In this document: one piece after another, positions 35,166 to 43,367 of the stretch
How positions within the stretch are numbered: position 1 is the stretch's first letter
How the letters are laid out: each line of letters begins with the position of its first letter
Assembly (NCBI RefSeq): GCF_032302195.1
Contig: NZ_CP135275.1
Span: 434,001-498,000 of the forward strand
Source: Paenibacillus sp. MMS20-IR301
Lineage (GTDB): Bacteria; Bacillota; Bacilli; Paenibacillales; Paenibacillaceae
DNA: 64,000 nt
Direction of reading: 5' to 3'
Notes under the pieces: generated by a model
Databases searched by the model: none
Told to the model about the DNA's origin: nothing
The model's input: the letters and a program-made list of their open reading frames with translations, nothing else
Translations under genes and position numbers: made by a program

Positions 35166-35181
35166 GCGCACGGATGGGGAT

Positions 35182-35221
35182 GAGGGGCGGAAATGCCCCT
35201 GAATTCCCTGAAAGTAGCCCT
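35182..35221 (+). repeat. GGGGC-element, left copy (direct repeat with 35747-35783)
   Basis: GAGGGGCGGAAATGCCCC, then TGAATTCCCTGAAAGTAGCC, aligns with the copy at 35747-35783. Each copy holds a small GGGGC...GCCCC hairpin followed by a C-rich segment. The two copies flank the whole repeat-rich gap between the HAD gene and the ABC exporter genes. Confidence 0.6.
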
Positions 35222-35304
35222 GGGTGGGGAAACTAGGGGGACTTATGGATCTCAGTCCATACAGTAAACGGTCACACACCGGTTAATAAGTACATAGTGT
35301 AGCG

Positions 35305-35486
35305 TTACGGACATGAGAGGCGTTAAGAGGCGGAAAAGCGGCTGAATGCAGGCCTAACGGACATCAGCGCCGTTATTTCACCAGAAAAGTGAAGATATCA
35401 CACGAAAAGTGGCGAATAAAGGCCGTGGTGTCCGCAAACCCGTCAAATGGAGCAAAAACGGGCTGATAAGGGCTGTGGTGTCCGTA
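35305..35486. repeat. four copies of a GGACA-element, two direct then two inverted
   Basis: Copies 1 (35305-35341) and 2 (35354-35391) read TTACGGACATGAGAGGCGTT and TAACGGACATCAGCGCCGTT on the plus strand. Copies 3 (35401-35435) and 4 (35449-35486) read the same way on the minus strand: GCGGACACCACGGCCTTTAT and ACGGACACCACAGCCCTTAT. The shared core is CGGACAYSA-N2-GCC-N-TTA. The head-to-head arrangement makes an interrupted inverted repeat of about 180 bases. Confidence 0.75.
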
Positions 35487-35646
35487 GTGACCGAAGTGCT
35501 CGAAGTGACCCGAAGTACCCGAAGTGACTAAAGTATGCAATGTGACTATAGTGACCAAAGTAACAGAAGCACGCAAACAACCAAAGTACCCAAAGTGTCC
35601 AAGGTATGTAAAGTGACCCAATTACCCAAAGTACCTGATGTGTCCG
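35485..35646. repeat. array of about 18 degenerate 9-bp tandem units
   Basis: The units read AAGTGACCN or AAGTACCCN: for example TAGTGACCG, AAGTGCTCG, AAGTACCCG, AAGTGACTA, TAGTGACCA, AAGTACCCA, AAGTGTCCA and AAGTACCTG. Fourteen units are 9 bases, two are 8 and two are 10, filling 162 bases. The array is bounded by GTGTCCG on both sides (35479-35485 and 35640-35646). Because the period is a multiple of three, frames on both strands stay open by chance here. No protein gene is supported. Confidence 0.85.
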
Positions 35647-35746
35647 CCAGATGGTGTTCGTATTGACCTGGGGAGTTGGTGTTTTGTCCTCTATATTCCA
35701 CTCTGAAGCCCCTAATTACAGCAAAAGTGAGCAATGAGAGGGGAAT

Positions 35747-35783
35747 AGGGGCACTAATGCCCCCGAATCCTCCAAGTGCCCCT
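35747..35783 (+). repeat. GGGGC-element, right copy
   Basis: AGGGGCACTAATGCCCCC followed by GAATCCTCCAAGTGCCCCT is a second, same-orientation copy of the element at 35182-35221, differing at scattered positions. Confidence 0.6.
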
Positions 35784-35819
35784 CGTTCCTCCAGAGCCGG
35801 CAATTCCAAAGTAAACGAC

Positions 35820-35870
35820 AAAAAGGCTGTCTACGCAAGTAGAGTTCCTACTTCCGGAGACAGCCTTTTG
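35820..35870 (-). terminator. Rho-independent terminator of the ABC exporter genes
   Basis: AAAAGGCTGTCT (35821-35832) pairs with AGACAGCCTTTT (35858-35869), with an inner AAGTAG/CTACTT hairpin. Read on the minus strand it ends in a T run, 11 bases after the stop of the exporter gene. Confidence 0.85.
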
Positions 35871-35880
35871 TCATATCGAT

Positions 35881-37650
35881 TTAGGAGGCCTGCTCAAACT
35901 GGCTGTTATACAGCTCGGCGTAGAAGCCGTTCTTCGCCAGCAGTTCCGCATGGCTGCCGCTCTCCAGGATGTCGCCGTCCTTCAGGACAAGAATGACATC
36001 GGCGTTCTTGATGGTGGAGAGCCGGTGGGCGATGACGAAGGAGGTTCTGCCCTCCATCAGCTGGTCCATTGCCTGCTGAATCAGCAGCTCTGTCCGGGTA
36101 TCGACCGAGCTGGTCGCTTCGTCAAGGATGAGCATCGGCGCATTCTTCAGCATGGCGCGGGCGATGGTCAGCTGCTGCTTTTGTCCGGCGGATAAGTTGA
36201 CCTTGTCGTTCAGGACTGTATTATATCCGTCACTGAGCGACTGGATGAACCGGTGCAGGCCGACGGCTTTGCAGGCTTCCATCAGCTGATTCTCTGAAAT
36301 TCCCTGCTGATTGTAGATCAGGTTCTCTTTGATCGTGCCCTCGAACAGCCAGGTATCCTGCAGGACCATGCAGAATTGATCATGGATATTCTCCCGTGTT
36401 AAGCTGCTGATCGGCGTGTCATCAATGTAGATTTCGCCGCCGGTCAGCTCATTGAAGCGGATCAGCAGATTGACGAGCGTGGTTTTGCCTGCACCGGTCG
36501 GGCCGACGATGGCGACCTTTTGCCCGGGCTTCACATCTGCCGAGAAGTTCTTGATCACGAGCTTCTCCGTGCCTTCATACGCAAATTGCACCTGTTCAAA
36601 CTTCACTTTCCCCTTAGCTGTAGCCAGGGTACGCTCCTTCGCACTCTCGTCCTCCATTTCCTCAGCTTCAAGGAATTCAAACACGCGTCCTCCGGCTGCG
36701 GTGGCCGACTGCATATTCTGTGCAGCCTGGGCTACCTGGGCCAGCGGCTGGGTGAAGAAGCGGACGTACATAATGAAGGCGACAATGACCCCGAAGGAGA
36801 TTGTCCCGTTCAGCGCCATTACAGCCCCGACGACACAGACGGCGACAAAGCCGAGGTTACCGATAAAGCCCATCAGCGGCGGCATCAGCCCGGAGAGGAA
36901 CTGCGCCTTGAAGGCACTGTCCTTCAGCTCCTTATTGAGCGACTGGAAGGTGCTGCGCATCTGCGCCTCGCCGTTATAGGCTTTGACTACGTTATGGCCG
37001 GTGTATACTTCCTCAACATGGCCGTTGATTTTACCCAAATATTCCTGCTGGCGGGCAAAATACTTCTGCGAGGCTTTCATAATTACCGCCATCAAGCCGA
37101 AGCCGATAACAGTAGCAACGATGGCGGTAACGGTCATGATTACATTGGTCTTCAGCATCATGATAATCGAACCGACGAACATTGCGGCTGCGGTCACGAG
37201 ACTGCCGATGCTCTGATTCAGTGCCTGCCCGATCGTGTCTACATCATTGGTCACCCGGGAGAGGATATCACCGGTAGTCGACTTGTTGTAGTAGGAGATC
37301 GGCAGGCGGTTCATTTTGTGAGCCAGATCGGTTCTCAGCTTCTTCGAGACCTTCTGGGTAATGTTCGACATGATCAGGCCTTGGGAAAGTGACAGCACAG
37401 CACTGATGCTGTAGATCAGGACCAGTGTGAGGCCAATTGTCTTGATTCCTTCCAGATCGATACCACCGGCAAGCCCGGCTGTAATCTTGTCCGTCATTTC
37501 GGAGAGCTTATCCGGACCGAATAGAGTGAGCACCGTTCCGGCAGCTGCACAGATCAGCGCAATCACAATTACAGGGACATAGTTTCGGCAATAGCGGAGC
37601 AGCTTGCTCCAGGTGTTAGGTTCTTTGGTCTTCGTGCTCTTCGTACTCAT
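35881..37650 (-). CDS. ABC exporter half-transporter with canonical ATP site residues
   Basis: The 589-residue protein has an N-terminal six-helix exporter domain (VPVIVIALICAAAGTVLTLF first) and a C-terminal ATPase: Walker A GPTGAGKTT, signature LSAGQKQQ, Walker B MLILDEATSSVDT with the catalytic Glu, and H-loop VIAHRLST. Its ATG overlaps the last base of the upstream half-transporter gene, so the two form a heterodimer of the LmrCD/YfiBC kind. GGAGGAG precedes the start. The exported substrate is unknown; drugs, lipids or peptides are all possible for this family. Confidence 0.92.
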   Translation of the reverse strand: MSTKSTKTKEPNTWSKLLRYCRNYVPVIVIALICAAAGTVLTLFGPDKLSEMTDKITAGLAGGIDLEGIKTIGLTLVLIYSISAVLSLSQGLIMSNITQKVSKKLRTDLAHKMNRLPISYYNKSTTGDILSRVTNDVDTIGQALNQSIGSLVTAAAMFVGSIIMMLKTNVIMTVTAIVATVIGFGLMAVIMKASQKYFARQQEYLGKINGHVEEVYTGHNVVKAYNGEAQMRSTFQSLNKELKDSAFKAQFLSGLMPPLMGFIGNLGFVAVCVVGAVMALNGTISFGVIVAFIMYVRFFTQPLAQVAQAAQNMQSATAAGGRVFEFLEAEEMEDESAKERTLATAKGKVKFEQVQFAYEGTEKLVIKNFSADVKPGQKVAIVGPTGAGKTTLVNLLIRFNELTGGEIYIDDTPISSLTRENIHDQFCMVLQDTWLFEGTIKENLIYNQQGISENQLMEACKAVGLHRFIQSLSDGYNTVLNDKVNLSAGQKQQLTIARAMLKNAPMLILDEATSSVDTRTELLIQQAMDQLMEGRTSFVIAHRLSTIKNADVILVLKDGDILESGSHAELLAKNGFYAELYNSQFEQAS

Positions 37651-39407
37651 TAGGCAAGCTCCTCCTTGGACAGCTGGGAATAGGCAATTTCCTGATATAC
37701 GCTGCAGGTCTGCATTAATTCATCATGGGTTCCCTTTCCGGCAATCCGTCCGGCTTCCAGCACGATGATGGTATCCGCATCCTTGATGGTACCGATCCGC
37801 TGGGCGACGATCAGCTTGGTGGTGCCCTGGGCATCCTTCTTCAGCTCACTGCGCAGCTTGCGGTCGGTCTTATAGTCCAGCGCGGAGAACGAATCATCGA
37901 AGATCAGAATTTCCGGCCGCCGGGCAATCGCTCTGGCAATCGACAGGCGCTGCTTCTGCCCGCCGGAGAGGTTGGTGCCGCCCTGGGCGATATGGGCATC
38001 GTAATTGCCTTCAAGCTTCTCAACAAATTCCGAGGACTGGGAGGTATAGACCGCATCGACGATATCAGAGGTCATAAGCGATCCGGAGCCATTTTCGCCA
38101 AAAGCAATATTGGAGGTTACGGTTCCGCCGAACAGAACGGCCTTCTGGGAGACATAGCCCATTTTATTCCGCAGCACCTGCTGGTCGTATTCCCTGACAT
38201 TGATGCCGCCTATCAGCACTTCACCTGCCGTAGCATCATAGAACCGGGGGATGAGGTTAACCAGAGTACTTTTGCCGCAGCCCGTTGATCCGATAAAAGC
38301 GACCGTTTCCCCCTTCTTCGCTGTAAAGCTGATATCCTCAAGGACATATTCCTCTGCATCGGGATATTTGAAGCTGACCCCTCTGAATTCCAGCTCATTC
38401 TCACGCTTCACAGGCAATTGGGTGACTGAGCCATTCTTCAGGCTAGGTGCGGTTTCCAGCACTTCGTTAATACGTTTGGCGGATACCTGAGCCCGCGGGA
38501 GCAGGATGAAGATCATAATCAGCATCATAAAAGCCATCACCACCTGCATGGCGTAAGAGGAGAACACAATCATATCGGATAACAGGCCCATCTTGGCGGT
38601 GCCTTCGGCTGCCTGAATAACTATAGCACCAATCCAGTAAATAGAGAGGCTGAGCCCGCTCATGATCAGGGTGATACTCGGCATAAGCATGGTCATCACA
38701 TTGTTGGCGAACAGGTTGGTACGGGTCAGCTCATTGTTGGCGGCTGCGAATTTCTCTTCCTGATATTGCTCGGCATTGTACGCACGGATTACCCGCAGGC
38801 CGTTCAGATTCTCGCGGGAGACCCGGTTCAGGTTGTCAGTCAGCAGCTGCAGCTTTTTGAACTTGGGCAGGACAAGAAGGATACAGACGGCGACGATCAG
38901 CACGAGAATCCCTACAGAGGCCCCGGTTGCAAGTGACCACTGCCAGCTCTTGCCTGTAATCTTAAGGATCGCCCAGACCGCAAGAATCGGTGCCTTCACC
39001 AGCAGCTGCAAGCCGATCACAATCAGCATCTGCACCTGCGTAATATCATTGGTGGAGCGGGTAATCAGACTGGCTGTCGAGAAGCTGTTGATTTCCTCCA
39101 TCGAGAAGGACTGTACCTTGTCGAACAAGGTGGAGCGGAGTCTCGCGGAGAAGTCGGCCGCAATTCTGGCGGCAATTCCCGCCACAACAACCGAGGTGGC
39201 CAGACTGCCCAGTGCACAGAGCAGCATCCAGCCGCCGGCGGCCATAATTTCGCTCATCTCACTGCCCGGGGTTTGAATCAGCTGGGTGATGTCCCTCATG
39301 TAATCAGGCAGCTCCAGATCGAGCCAGACCTGAACAACAATAAACATCAGGCTGACAGCGAACAGGAACCATTCTTTGGGTTCCAGTTTCTTAAGTAATT
39401 TCAGCAT
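37650..39407 (-). CDS. ABC exporter half-transporter with degenerate ATP site residues
   Basis: The 585-residue protein has the exporter membrane domain and an ATPase with Walker A GSTGCGKST and signature LSGGQKQR. Its Walker B ends in ILIFDDSFSALD, with Asp where the catalytic Glu should be, and its H-loop is VAQRIGTI, with Gln replacing His. In heterodimeric exporters one subunit normally has such a degenerate site. The start at 39407 has AGAGGAG upstream; a longer frame to 39473 lacks a good site. The two-component genes upstream on the same strand may control it, but a terminator-like hairpin lies between. Confidence 0.9.
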   Translation of the reverse strand: MLKLLKKLEPKEWFLFAVSLMFIVVQVWLDLELPDYMRDITQLIQTPGSEMSEIMAAGGWMLLCALGSLATSVVVAGIAARIAADFSARLRSTLFDKVQSFSMEEINSFSTASLITRSTNDITQVQMLIVIGLQLLVKAPILAVWAILKITGKSWQWSLATGASVGILVLIVAVCILLVLPKFKKLQLLTDNLNRVSRENLNGLRVIRAYNAEQYQEEKFAAANNELTRTNLFANNVMTMLMPSITLIMSGLSLSIYWIGAIVIQAAEGTAKMGLLSDMIVFSSYAMQVVMAFMMLIMIFILLPRAQVSAKRINEVLETAPSLKNGSVTQLPVKRENELEFRGVSFKYPDAEEYVLEDISFTAKKGETVAFIGSTGCGKSTLVNLIPRFYDATAGEVLIGGINVREYDQQVLRNKMGYVSQKAVLFGGTVTSNIAFGENGSGSLMTSDIVDAVYTSQSSEFVEKLEGNYDAHIAQGGTNLSGGQKQRLSIARAIARRPEILIFDDSFSALDYKTDRKLRSELKKDAQGTTKLIVAQRIGTIKDADTIIVLEAGRIAGKGTHDELMQTCSVYQEIAYSQLSKEELA

Positions 39408-39516
39408 AAGAATGACTCCTCTACGTAATGAATAAGATGTGTAACTGATGATGCAATCGTACAGGAGGTTCATAAACTGAAAATTAACTTTTCGCTGAAA
39501 AAGCAGCAGCGGCTAA

Positions 39517-39541
39517 TAAAATAACCCCACAAAGTGGGGCT
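39517..39541 (-). terminator. terminator-like hairpin after the sensor kinase
   Basis: On the minus strand GCCCCAC-TTT-GTGGGGT is followed by TATTTTATT. The stem overlaps the kinase stop codon. The T-tract is interrupted, so read-through into the exporter genes is possible. Confidence 0.6.
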
Positions 39542-40610
39542 ATCTGGCTACAATGGAGGGGGCCTTTTTGGCCGCAGGGAGCAGTACCGTGAAGGTGGTG
39601 CCTTGCAGCGGAACGCTGTCACAAGTGACTGTACCGTCATGCAGAGCGATGATCCGCCGGACAATGGTCAGACCGAGGCCGTTGCCGGAGGCGGCATGAG
39701 AGGTGTCCTGCTGATAGAATTTGTCGAAAATTCTGGGCAGTGCAGCCGGGCTGATGCCCGCTCCGTTGTCATGGAATGTAATCTCGACTGCATCGCCGGC
39801 CTGCTTCATCGCCACTTCAATTTCCCCGCCTTCGGGAGTGAACTTGATCGCATTATCCAGCAGATTCAGCCAGACCTGGTTCAGCAGCTCCTTATTGCCG
39901 GGGATCTCATAATCCTGGACGTTGGCATTAAAAGAGATCCGCTTCTTCATAAGCTTTCCGTGCAGGAGCAGCACACATTGGCGGATTTGCTCACCGGCAT
40001 TGAAGGTTTCGCGTCCGGTCAGGATAGTCTGTGCTTCCACCTTGGACAGGTTCAGCACATTCGAGGCCAGGGTAGTCAGCCGGGCGGATTCCTCAATGAC
40101 AATATCCAGATATTCATGCCGCTCTTCATTGCTCAGCCCGTCATCCTTGAGAATTTCTGCGAAGCCTTTGATCGACACAATGGGGGTGCGGAATTCATGG
40201 GAGAAGTTGTTGACAAAATCCGTACGCAGAATTTCAATGCCGCCCAGCTCGTCGGCCATCCGGTTGAAATTCTCAGAAAGAATCTTGAATTCCGGCGGAT
40301 GCTTGAGCTGCAGCCGGGTGGAGAAATCTCCTCCGGCCAGCTGCTCGGTGGCATTGATGAACATGCGGATCGATTGCAGCATCCTCCGGCTGGCCAGGAT
40401 CGAGGTGACGGTGCCAATGATAATACAGGCGATTAATATAACGAAGGTAAGCACCTTAATATCCTGAATGACCCGCTCATTGAGCACGCCGATTACCGAC
40501 AGCAGATAGATCAGAACTCCGGTAATAAGCACGGTAATCAGGAAGATGAAGAATACCGCGAATGAGAAGTAGAGGGAGAGACCGATTTTACCCGTGAGCT
40601 TCCTGATCAT
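39540..40610 (-). CDS. sensor histidine kinase (HAMP, HisKA, HATPase)
   Basis: The 356-residue kinase has two N-terminal membrane helices with a very short extracellular loop, a HAMP segment, a HisKA motif (NNFSHEFRTP, His near residue 139), and ATPase boxes LLDNAIKFTPEGG, DNGAGIS and GNGLGLTIV. The short loop suggests it senses something at or in the membrane, as kinases that control ABC exporters often do. Its ATG overlaps the stop of the response regulator gene (ATGA). Confidence 0.92.
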   Translation of the reverse strand: MIRKLTGKIGLSLYFSFAVFFIFLITVLITGVLIYLLSVIGVLNERVIQDIKVLTFVILIACIIIGTVTSILASRRMLQSIRMFINATEQLAGGDFSTRLQLKHPPEFKILSENFNRMADELGGIEILRTDFVNNFSHEFRTPIVSIKGFAEILKDDGLSNEERHEYLDIVIEESARLTTLASNVLNLSKVEAQTILTGRETFNAGEQIRQCVLLLHGKLMKKRISFNANVQDYEIPGNKELLNQVWLNLLDNAIKFTPEGGEIEVAMKQAGDAVEITFHDNGAGISPAALPRIFDKFYQQDTSHAASGNGLGLTIVRRIIALHDGTVTCDSVPLQGTTFTVLLPAAKKAPSIVAR

Positions 40611-41278
40611 GTTCTCACCGCCTTGTATCCGAGACCGCGTACGGACACGAGCTCGAATTCAGGATAGGCCTCGAATCTTTTGCGCAGACGGTTGATGTGC
40701 ACATTCACTGTAGTATCTGTAGATTCACTTTCCATTCCCCAGATTTCATCCATCAGCTGGATGCGGGTGAAGATTCGCTCCGGATAGGACAGCAGCTTGT
40801 AGAGCAGGTAGAATTCCTTCTGCGGCAGCGTCTGTTTATCATCGTCCCGGGTAACAGTCAGCGTATCATAATCAAGCTGGACCCTGCCGAGCGTTAGCCT
40901 CCTGGCGCTGGCAATCTGCGAGCGGCGGAGCAGAGCCTGGATACGCAGCAGCATTTCTTCGGTATCCACCGGCTTGGTCATATAATCATCCGTTCCGAGC
41001 CGGAACCCTTTCTTCTTATCCTCAGGCAGCTGTTTGGCTGTTGCCATGAGGATCGGAATATTGTTGTCAGCATTCCGCAGCTCCGCAGCGAATTCGTAGC
41101 CGTCCATCCCGGGCATCATAATATCGAGAATAATCAGATCAATGTGCTGCACCTCAAGAACCTCAAGCGCCTCAATTCCGTTCTCGGCCGTTAACACCTC
41201 ATAGCCTTCCCGTTTCAGCACCGCCTGCATCAGCTTGCGGACATGCTTATCGTCTTCCACAACCAGGATTTTAATCAT
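40607..41278 (-). CDS. OmpR-family response regulator
   Basis: The 223-residue protein has a receiver domain (MIKILVVEDDKHVRKLMQ, phospho-acceptor Asp in IILDIMMPGMDG, Lys in DDYMTKPVD) and a winged-helix output domain (LPQKEFYLLYKLLSYPERIF, then TDTTVNVHINRLRKRF). ATG 41278 has GGAGTG 6 bases upstream; a GTG at 41287 overlaps that site. It is co-transcribed with the overlapping kinase and probably controls the ABC exporter downstream. Confidence 0.92.
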   Translation of the reverse strand: MIKILVVEDDKHVRKLMQAVLKREGYEVLTAENGIEALEVLEVQHIDLIILDIMMPGMDGYEFAAELRNADNNIPILMATAKQLPEDKKKGFRLGTDDYMTKPVDTEEMLLRIQALLRRSQIASARRLTLGRVQLDYDTLTVTRDDDKQTLPQKEFYLLYKLLSYPERIFTRIQLMDEIWGMESESTDTTVNVHINRLRKRFEAYPEFELVSVRGLGYKAVRT

Positions 41279-41383
41279 AGATTTCACTCCAATTAGATCT
41301 TGAATTGAGTGCAGTTCCTCATTAGTGTAATGGAAAAGAGGGCAGATGACAAAAGATGAAGTTAGTCTTCAGGATCGGTTAGT

Positions 41384-41551
41384 ATGAATGACTTAAGGAG
41401 TGGTGAGAGACAACCTGCTGAATTTACTAAACCTTCTTATCATACAAATAAATTATTAGAACTTATCATAACTGAACGTGAACTGCTTGATAAAGAATAC
41501 GGAGATGCTTATGGTGAGCATTTAAAGTACCTCAAAGATAGAGAGGCCTAA
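41384..41551 (+). CDS. possible small protein, 55 residues
   Basis: An open frame encodes MNDLRSGERQPAEFTKPSYH and ends in EHLKYLKDREA. The charged, helix-prone C-terminal half (LLELIITERELLDKEYGDAY) looks protein-like. Only a weak AGGAT lies upstream and no family is recognised. The bases are more AT-rich than the flanking genes. It could be a remnant of a larger gene. A hairpin terminator follows about 90 bases later. Confidence 0.35.
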   Translation: MNDLRSGERQPAEFTKPSYHTNKLLELIITERELLDKEYGDAYGEHLKYLKDREA

Positions 41552-41642
41552 ACTTTAGCAAATTGGAAAAGGGGGTTTAAGATAAGGCTTGAATGGTGAG
41601 GAGCCGCCCGATGTTGCTTGGAGGAACTGTTTCAATTCAAAC

Positions 41643-41673
41643 AGCAGCCCGGGATATATCCCGGGCCGCTTTG
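41643..41673. terminator. hairpin terminator downstream of the 55-residue frame
   Basis: A perfect stem (GCCCGGGA / TCCCGGGC, extended by imperfect GCA-/-CGC pairs) with a TATA loop is followed by CGCTTT on the plus strand. The T-tract is short. Confidence 0.5.
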
Positions 41674-41679
41674 ATTAAG

Positions 41680-41870
41680 TAGAAAAAGTACATTTATTTA
41701 GCAAAAAAAAGTATGATTTCGAAGTGACAGTTGGAAAAAATACACTTAATTGACCGGTACCCGCCATTTAGAGAGCGATCCGGTCCCAGCAGATGCTGTT
41801 TATCCACTTAAATTATCTTTGTGAGCAAAAACGGTTTAAATAAGTGCTGAATTTCCACTTGTTATACATC
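41680..41870. repeat. degenerate intergenic repeat tract similar to 32781-32970
   Basis: In the 343-base gap 41552-41894 related motifs recur about every 50-60 bases: GTAGAAAAAGTACATTTATT (about 41679), GTTGGAAAAAATACACTTAA (about 41730), ATGCTGTTTATCCACTTAAA (about 41793) and GTGCTGAATTTCCACTTGTT (about 41845). The shared form is GNNG-AAAA-(T)ACANTTA, close to the tract at 32.8 kb. No coding frame is supported in this gap. Confidence 0.5.
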
Positions 41871-41894
41871 CACCACAAACGCCAAACCGCCGTA

Positions 41895-42641
41895 CTATTT
41901 ATCCTGATTCAAGAACATCCGTGTCCGCTCCAGCCGCGGATTGCCGAACAGCGCCTCCGGGGTGCCCGATTCGGCGATCTCCCCGTTATCCATGAAGAAT
42001 ACGCGGTCAGCCACATCGCGGGCGAAGCTCATCTCATGCGTAACGATGATCATCGTCATGTTCTCCTCAGCCAGCTGGCGGATGACGCGCAGCACCTCGC
42101 CGGTCAGCTCCGGATCAAGCGCCGAGGTCGGCTCGTCAAACAGCAGAATGTCCGGGCTGAGCATCAGCGCCCTGGCGATCGCCACCCGCTGCTTCTGTCC
42201 GCCTGACAGCATGGAGGGATAGACATCCGCCTTATCGGCAAGGCCGACCTTGGCGAGCAGCGCCTGGCTTTTGGCCTCGATCTCCTGCAGGCTCTCCCGT
42301 TTCAGCGTCCGCGGGGCCAGCTCCAGATTGCCCTTTACCGTAAGATGCGGGAACAGGTTGAAGTGTTGAAACACCATGCCCATCGTTGCTGTAATCTCCC
42401 GGATTTCCGTACTGCCGGCATATTTGCCATTCTCGACAAGTGCTTTGCCGTGAATTTTGATGCCGCCGCCGGTGACCTCCTCCAGATGCACAAGGCTGCG
42501 CAGCATGGTGCTTTTGCCGGAGCCGGAGGGCCCGATTACCGCAACAACCTCTCCCGGATTCACATCAAAGGTAATCTGCTTCAGCACATCGAGGCTGCCG
42601 AAGGACTTTTGCAATTGCCGAACTTCAATCATGCTACTCAT
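41895..42641 (-). CDS. polar amino-acid ABC transporter ATP-binding protein (GlnQ-like)
   Basis: The 248-residue ATPase has Walker [10 protein letters not shown], the Q-loop region [20 protein letters not shown], signature LSGGQKQR, Walker [16 protein letters not shown] and H-loop VTHEMSFA. The FQHFNLFPH segment is typical of amino-acid importers of the GlnQ/HisP group. It is the third gene of a binding protein-permease-ATPase operon, 15 bases after the permease. Unlike the three sugar importers in this window it carries its own ATPase. Confidence 0.93.
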   Translation of the reverse strand: MSSMIEVRQLQKSFGSLDVLKQITFDVNPGEVVAVIGPSGSGKSTMLRSLVHLEEVTGGGIKIHGKALVENGKYAGSTEIREITATMGMVFQHFNLFPHLTVKGNLELAPRTLKRESLQEIEAKSQALLAKVGLADKADVYPSMLSGGQKQRVAIARALMLSPDILLFDEPTSALDPELTGEVLRVIRQLAEENMTMIIVTHEMSFARDVADRVFFMDNGEIAESGTPEALFGNPRLERTRMFLNQDK

Positions 42642-42656
42642 AGCTATACAGCCCTT

Positions 42657-43316
42657 CTACTCAAATTTGAATCGTTTCTCCAGCGCCTTGAAGAACAGTG
42701 TAAGCACTAGTGTCATCAGCAGATATATTACACCTGCGACAACAAAAGGAGTTACGGTGAAGTCCCGGTTAACCGCCGTCTTGGCAAAGTTCAGCAGCTC
42801 AGGCACAGCTACGGCATACAGCAGAGCGGTGTCTTTCACCAGGGTGATGGACTCGTTGGCTACCGCAGGCAGGGCCACCCGGAACATCTGGGCGAGAATG
42901 ACCTTGCGCAGCGTCTGCCACCGGCTAAGCCCAAGCACCTGGGCGGCTTCATGCTGGCCTTTATCAATCGAGAGCAGCCCGCCGCGGAAGATCTCGGCAA
43001 AGTAAGCCCCGTAATTCAGAATGAAGCCAAGGCTGGCGGCAACGAACCGGTCCATGACCAGGTATTGCCCGATCACCGGAATCTGCGGCAGACCGAAGCA
43101 GAAGAATAACAGCTGCAGCAGCAGCGGGGTTCCGCGCATCACATAAATATAAGTATGGGCGATCCAGGCCAGCGGCTTGATCCGGCTTTTGGCCAGCAGG
43201 GTGACCGCCATTCCGAGCGGAATGGACAGCACAATAACGATCAGAAACAGCAATACTGTGGTTCGCGCACCCTCCAGCATCGGCCCGGAAATTTTAATAA
43301 TATAGTCGATATCCAT
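42657..43316 (-). CDS. polar amino-acid ABC transporter permease
   Basis: The 219-residue protein has the HisMQ-type permease fold: MRGTPLLLQLLFF and AYFAEIFRGGLLSIDKGQ, followed by the EAA motif HEAAQVLGLSRWQTLRKVIL. ATG 43316 has GGAGG 5 bases upstream; an in-frame GTG at 43331 is the alternative. Only one permease gene is present, so the channel is probably a homodimer. Confidence 0.92.
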   Translation of the reverse strand: MDIDYIIKISGPMLEGARTTVLLFLIVIVLSIPLGMAVTLLAKSRIKPLAWIAHTYIYVMRGTPLLLQLLFFCFGLPQIPVIGQYLVMDRFVAASLGFILNYGAYFAEIFRGGLLSIDKGQHEAAQVLGLSRWQTLRKVILAQMFRVALPAVANESITLVKDTALLYAVAVPELLNFAKTAVNRDFTVTPFVVAGVIYLLMTLVLTLFFKALEKRFKFE

Positions 43317-43367
43317 GTCTTCCTCCGCCACTCTACCCTTAACTTGAATTTTGTAAGTTCAATCTAT

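Noticed and set aside
35373..35821. Two minus-strand frames of 82 and 91 residues across the 9-bp array
   Set aside because: The period of nine keeps frames open by chance; composition is repetitive (TLVT, HFGH) and no ribosome site is seen.
36520..37392. 290-residue plus-strand frame opposite the ABC exporter
   Set aside because: It mirrors conserved ABC transporter coding sequence and has no protein-like motifs.
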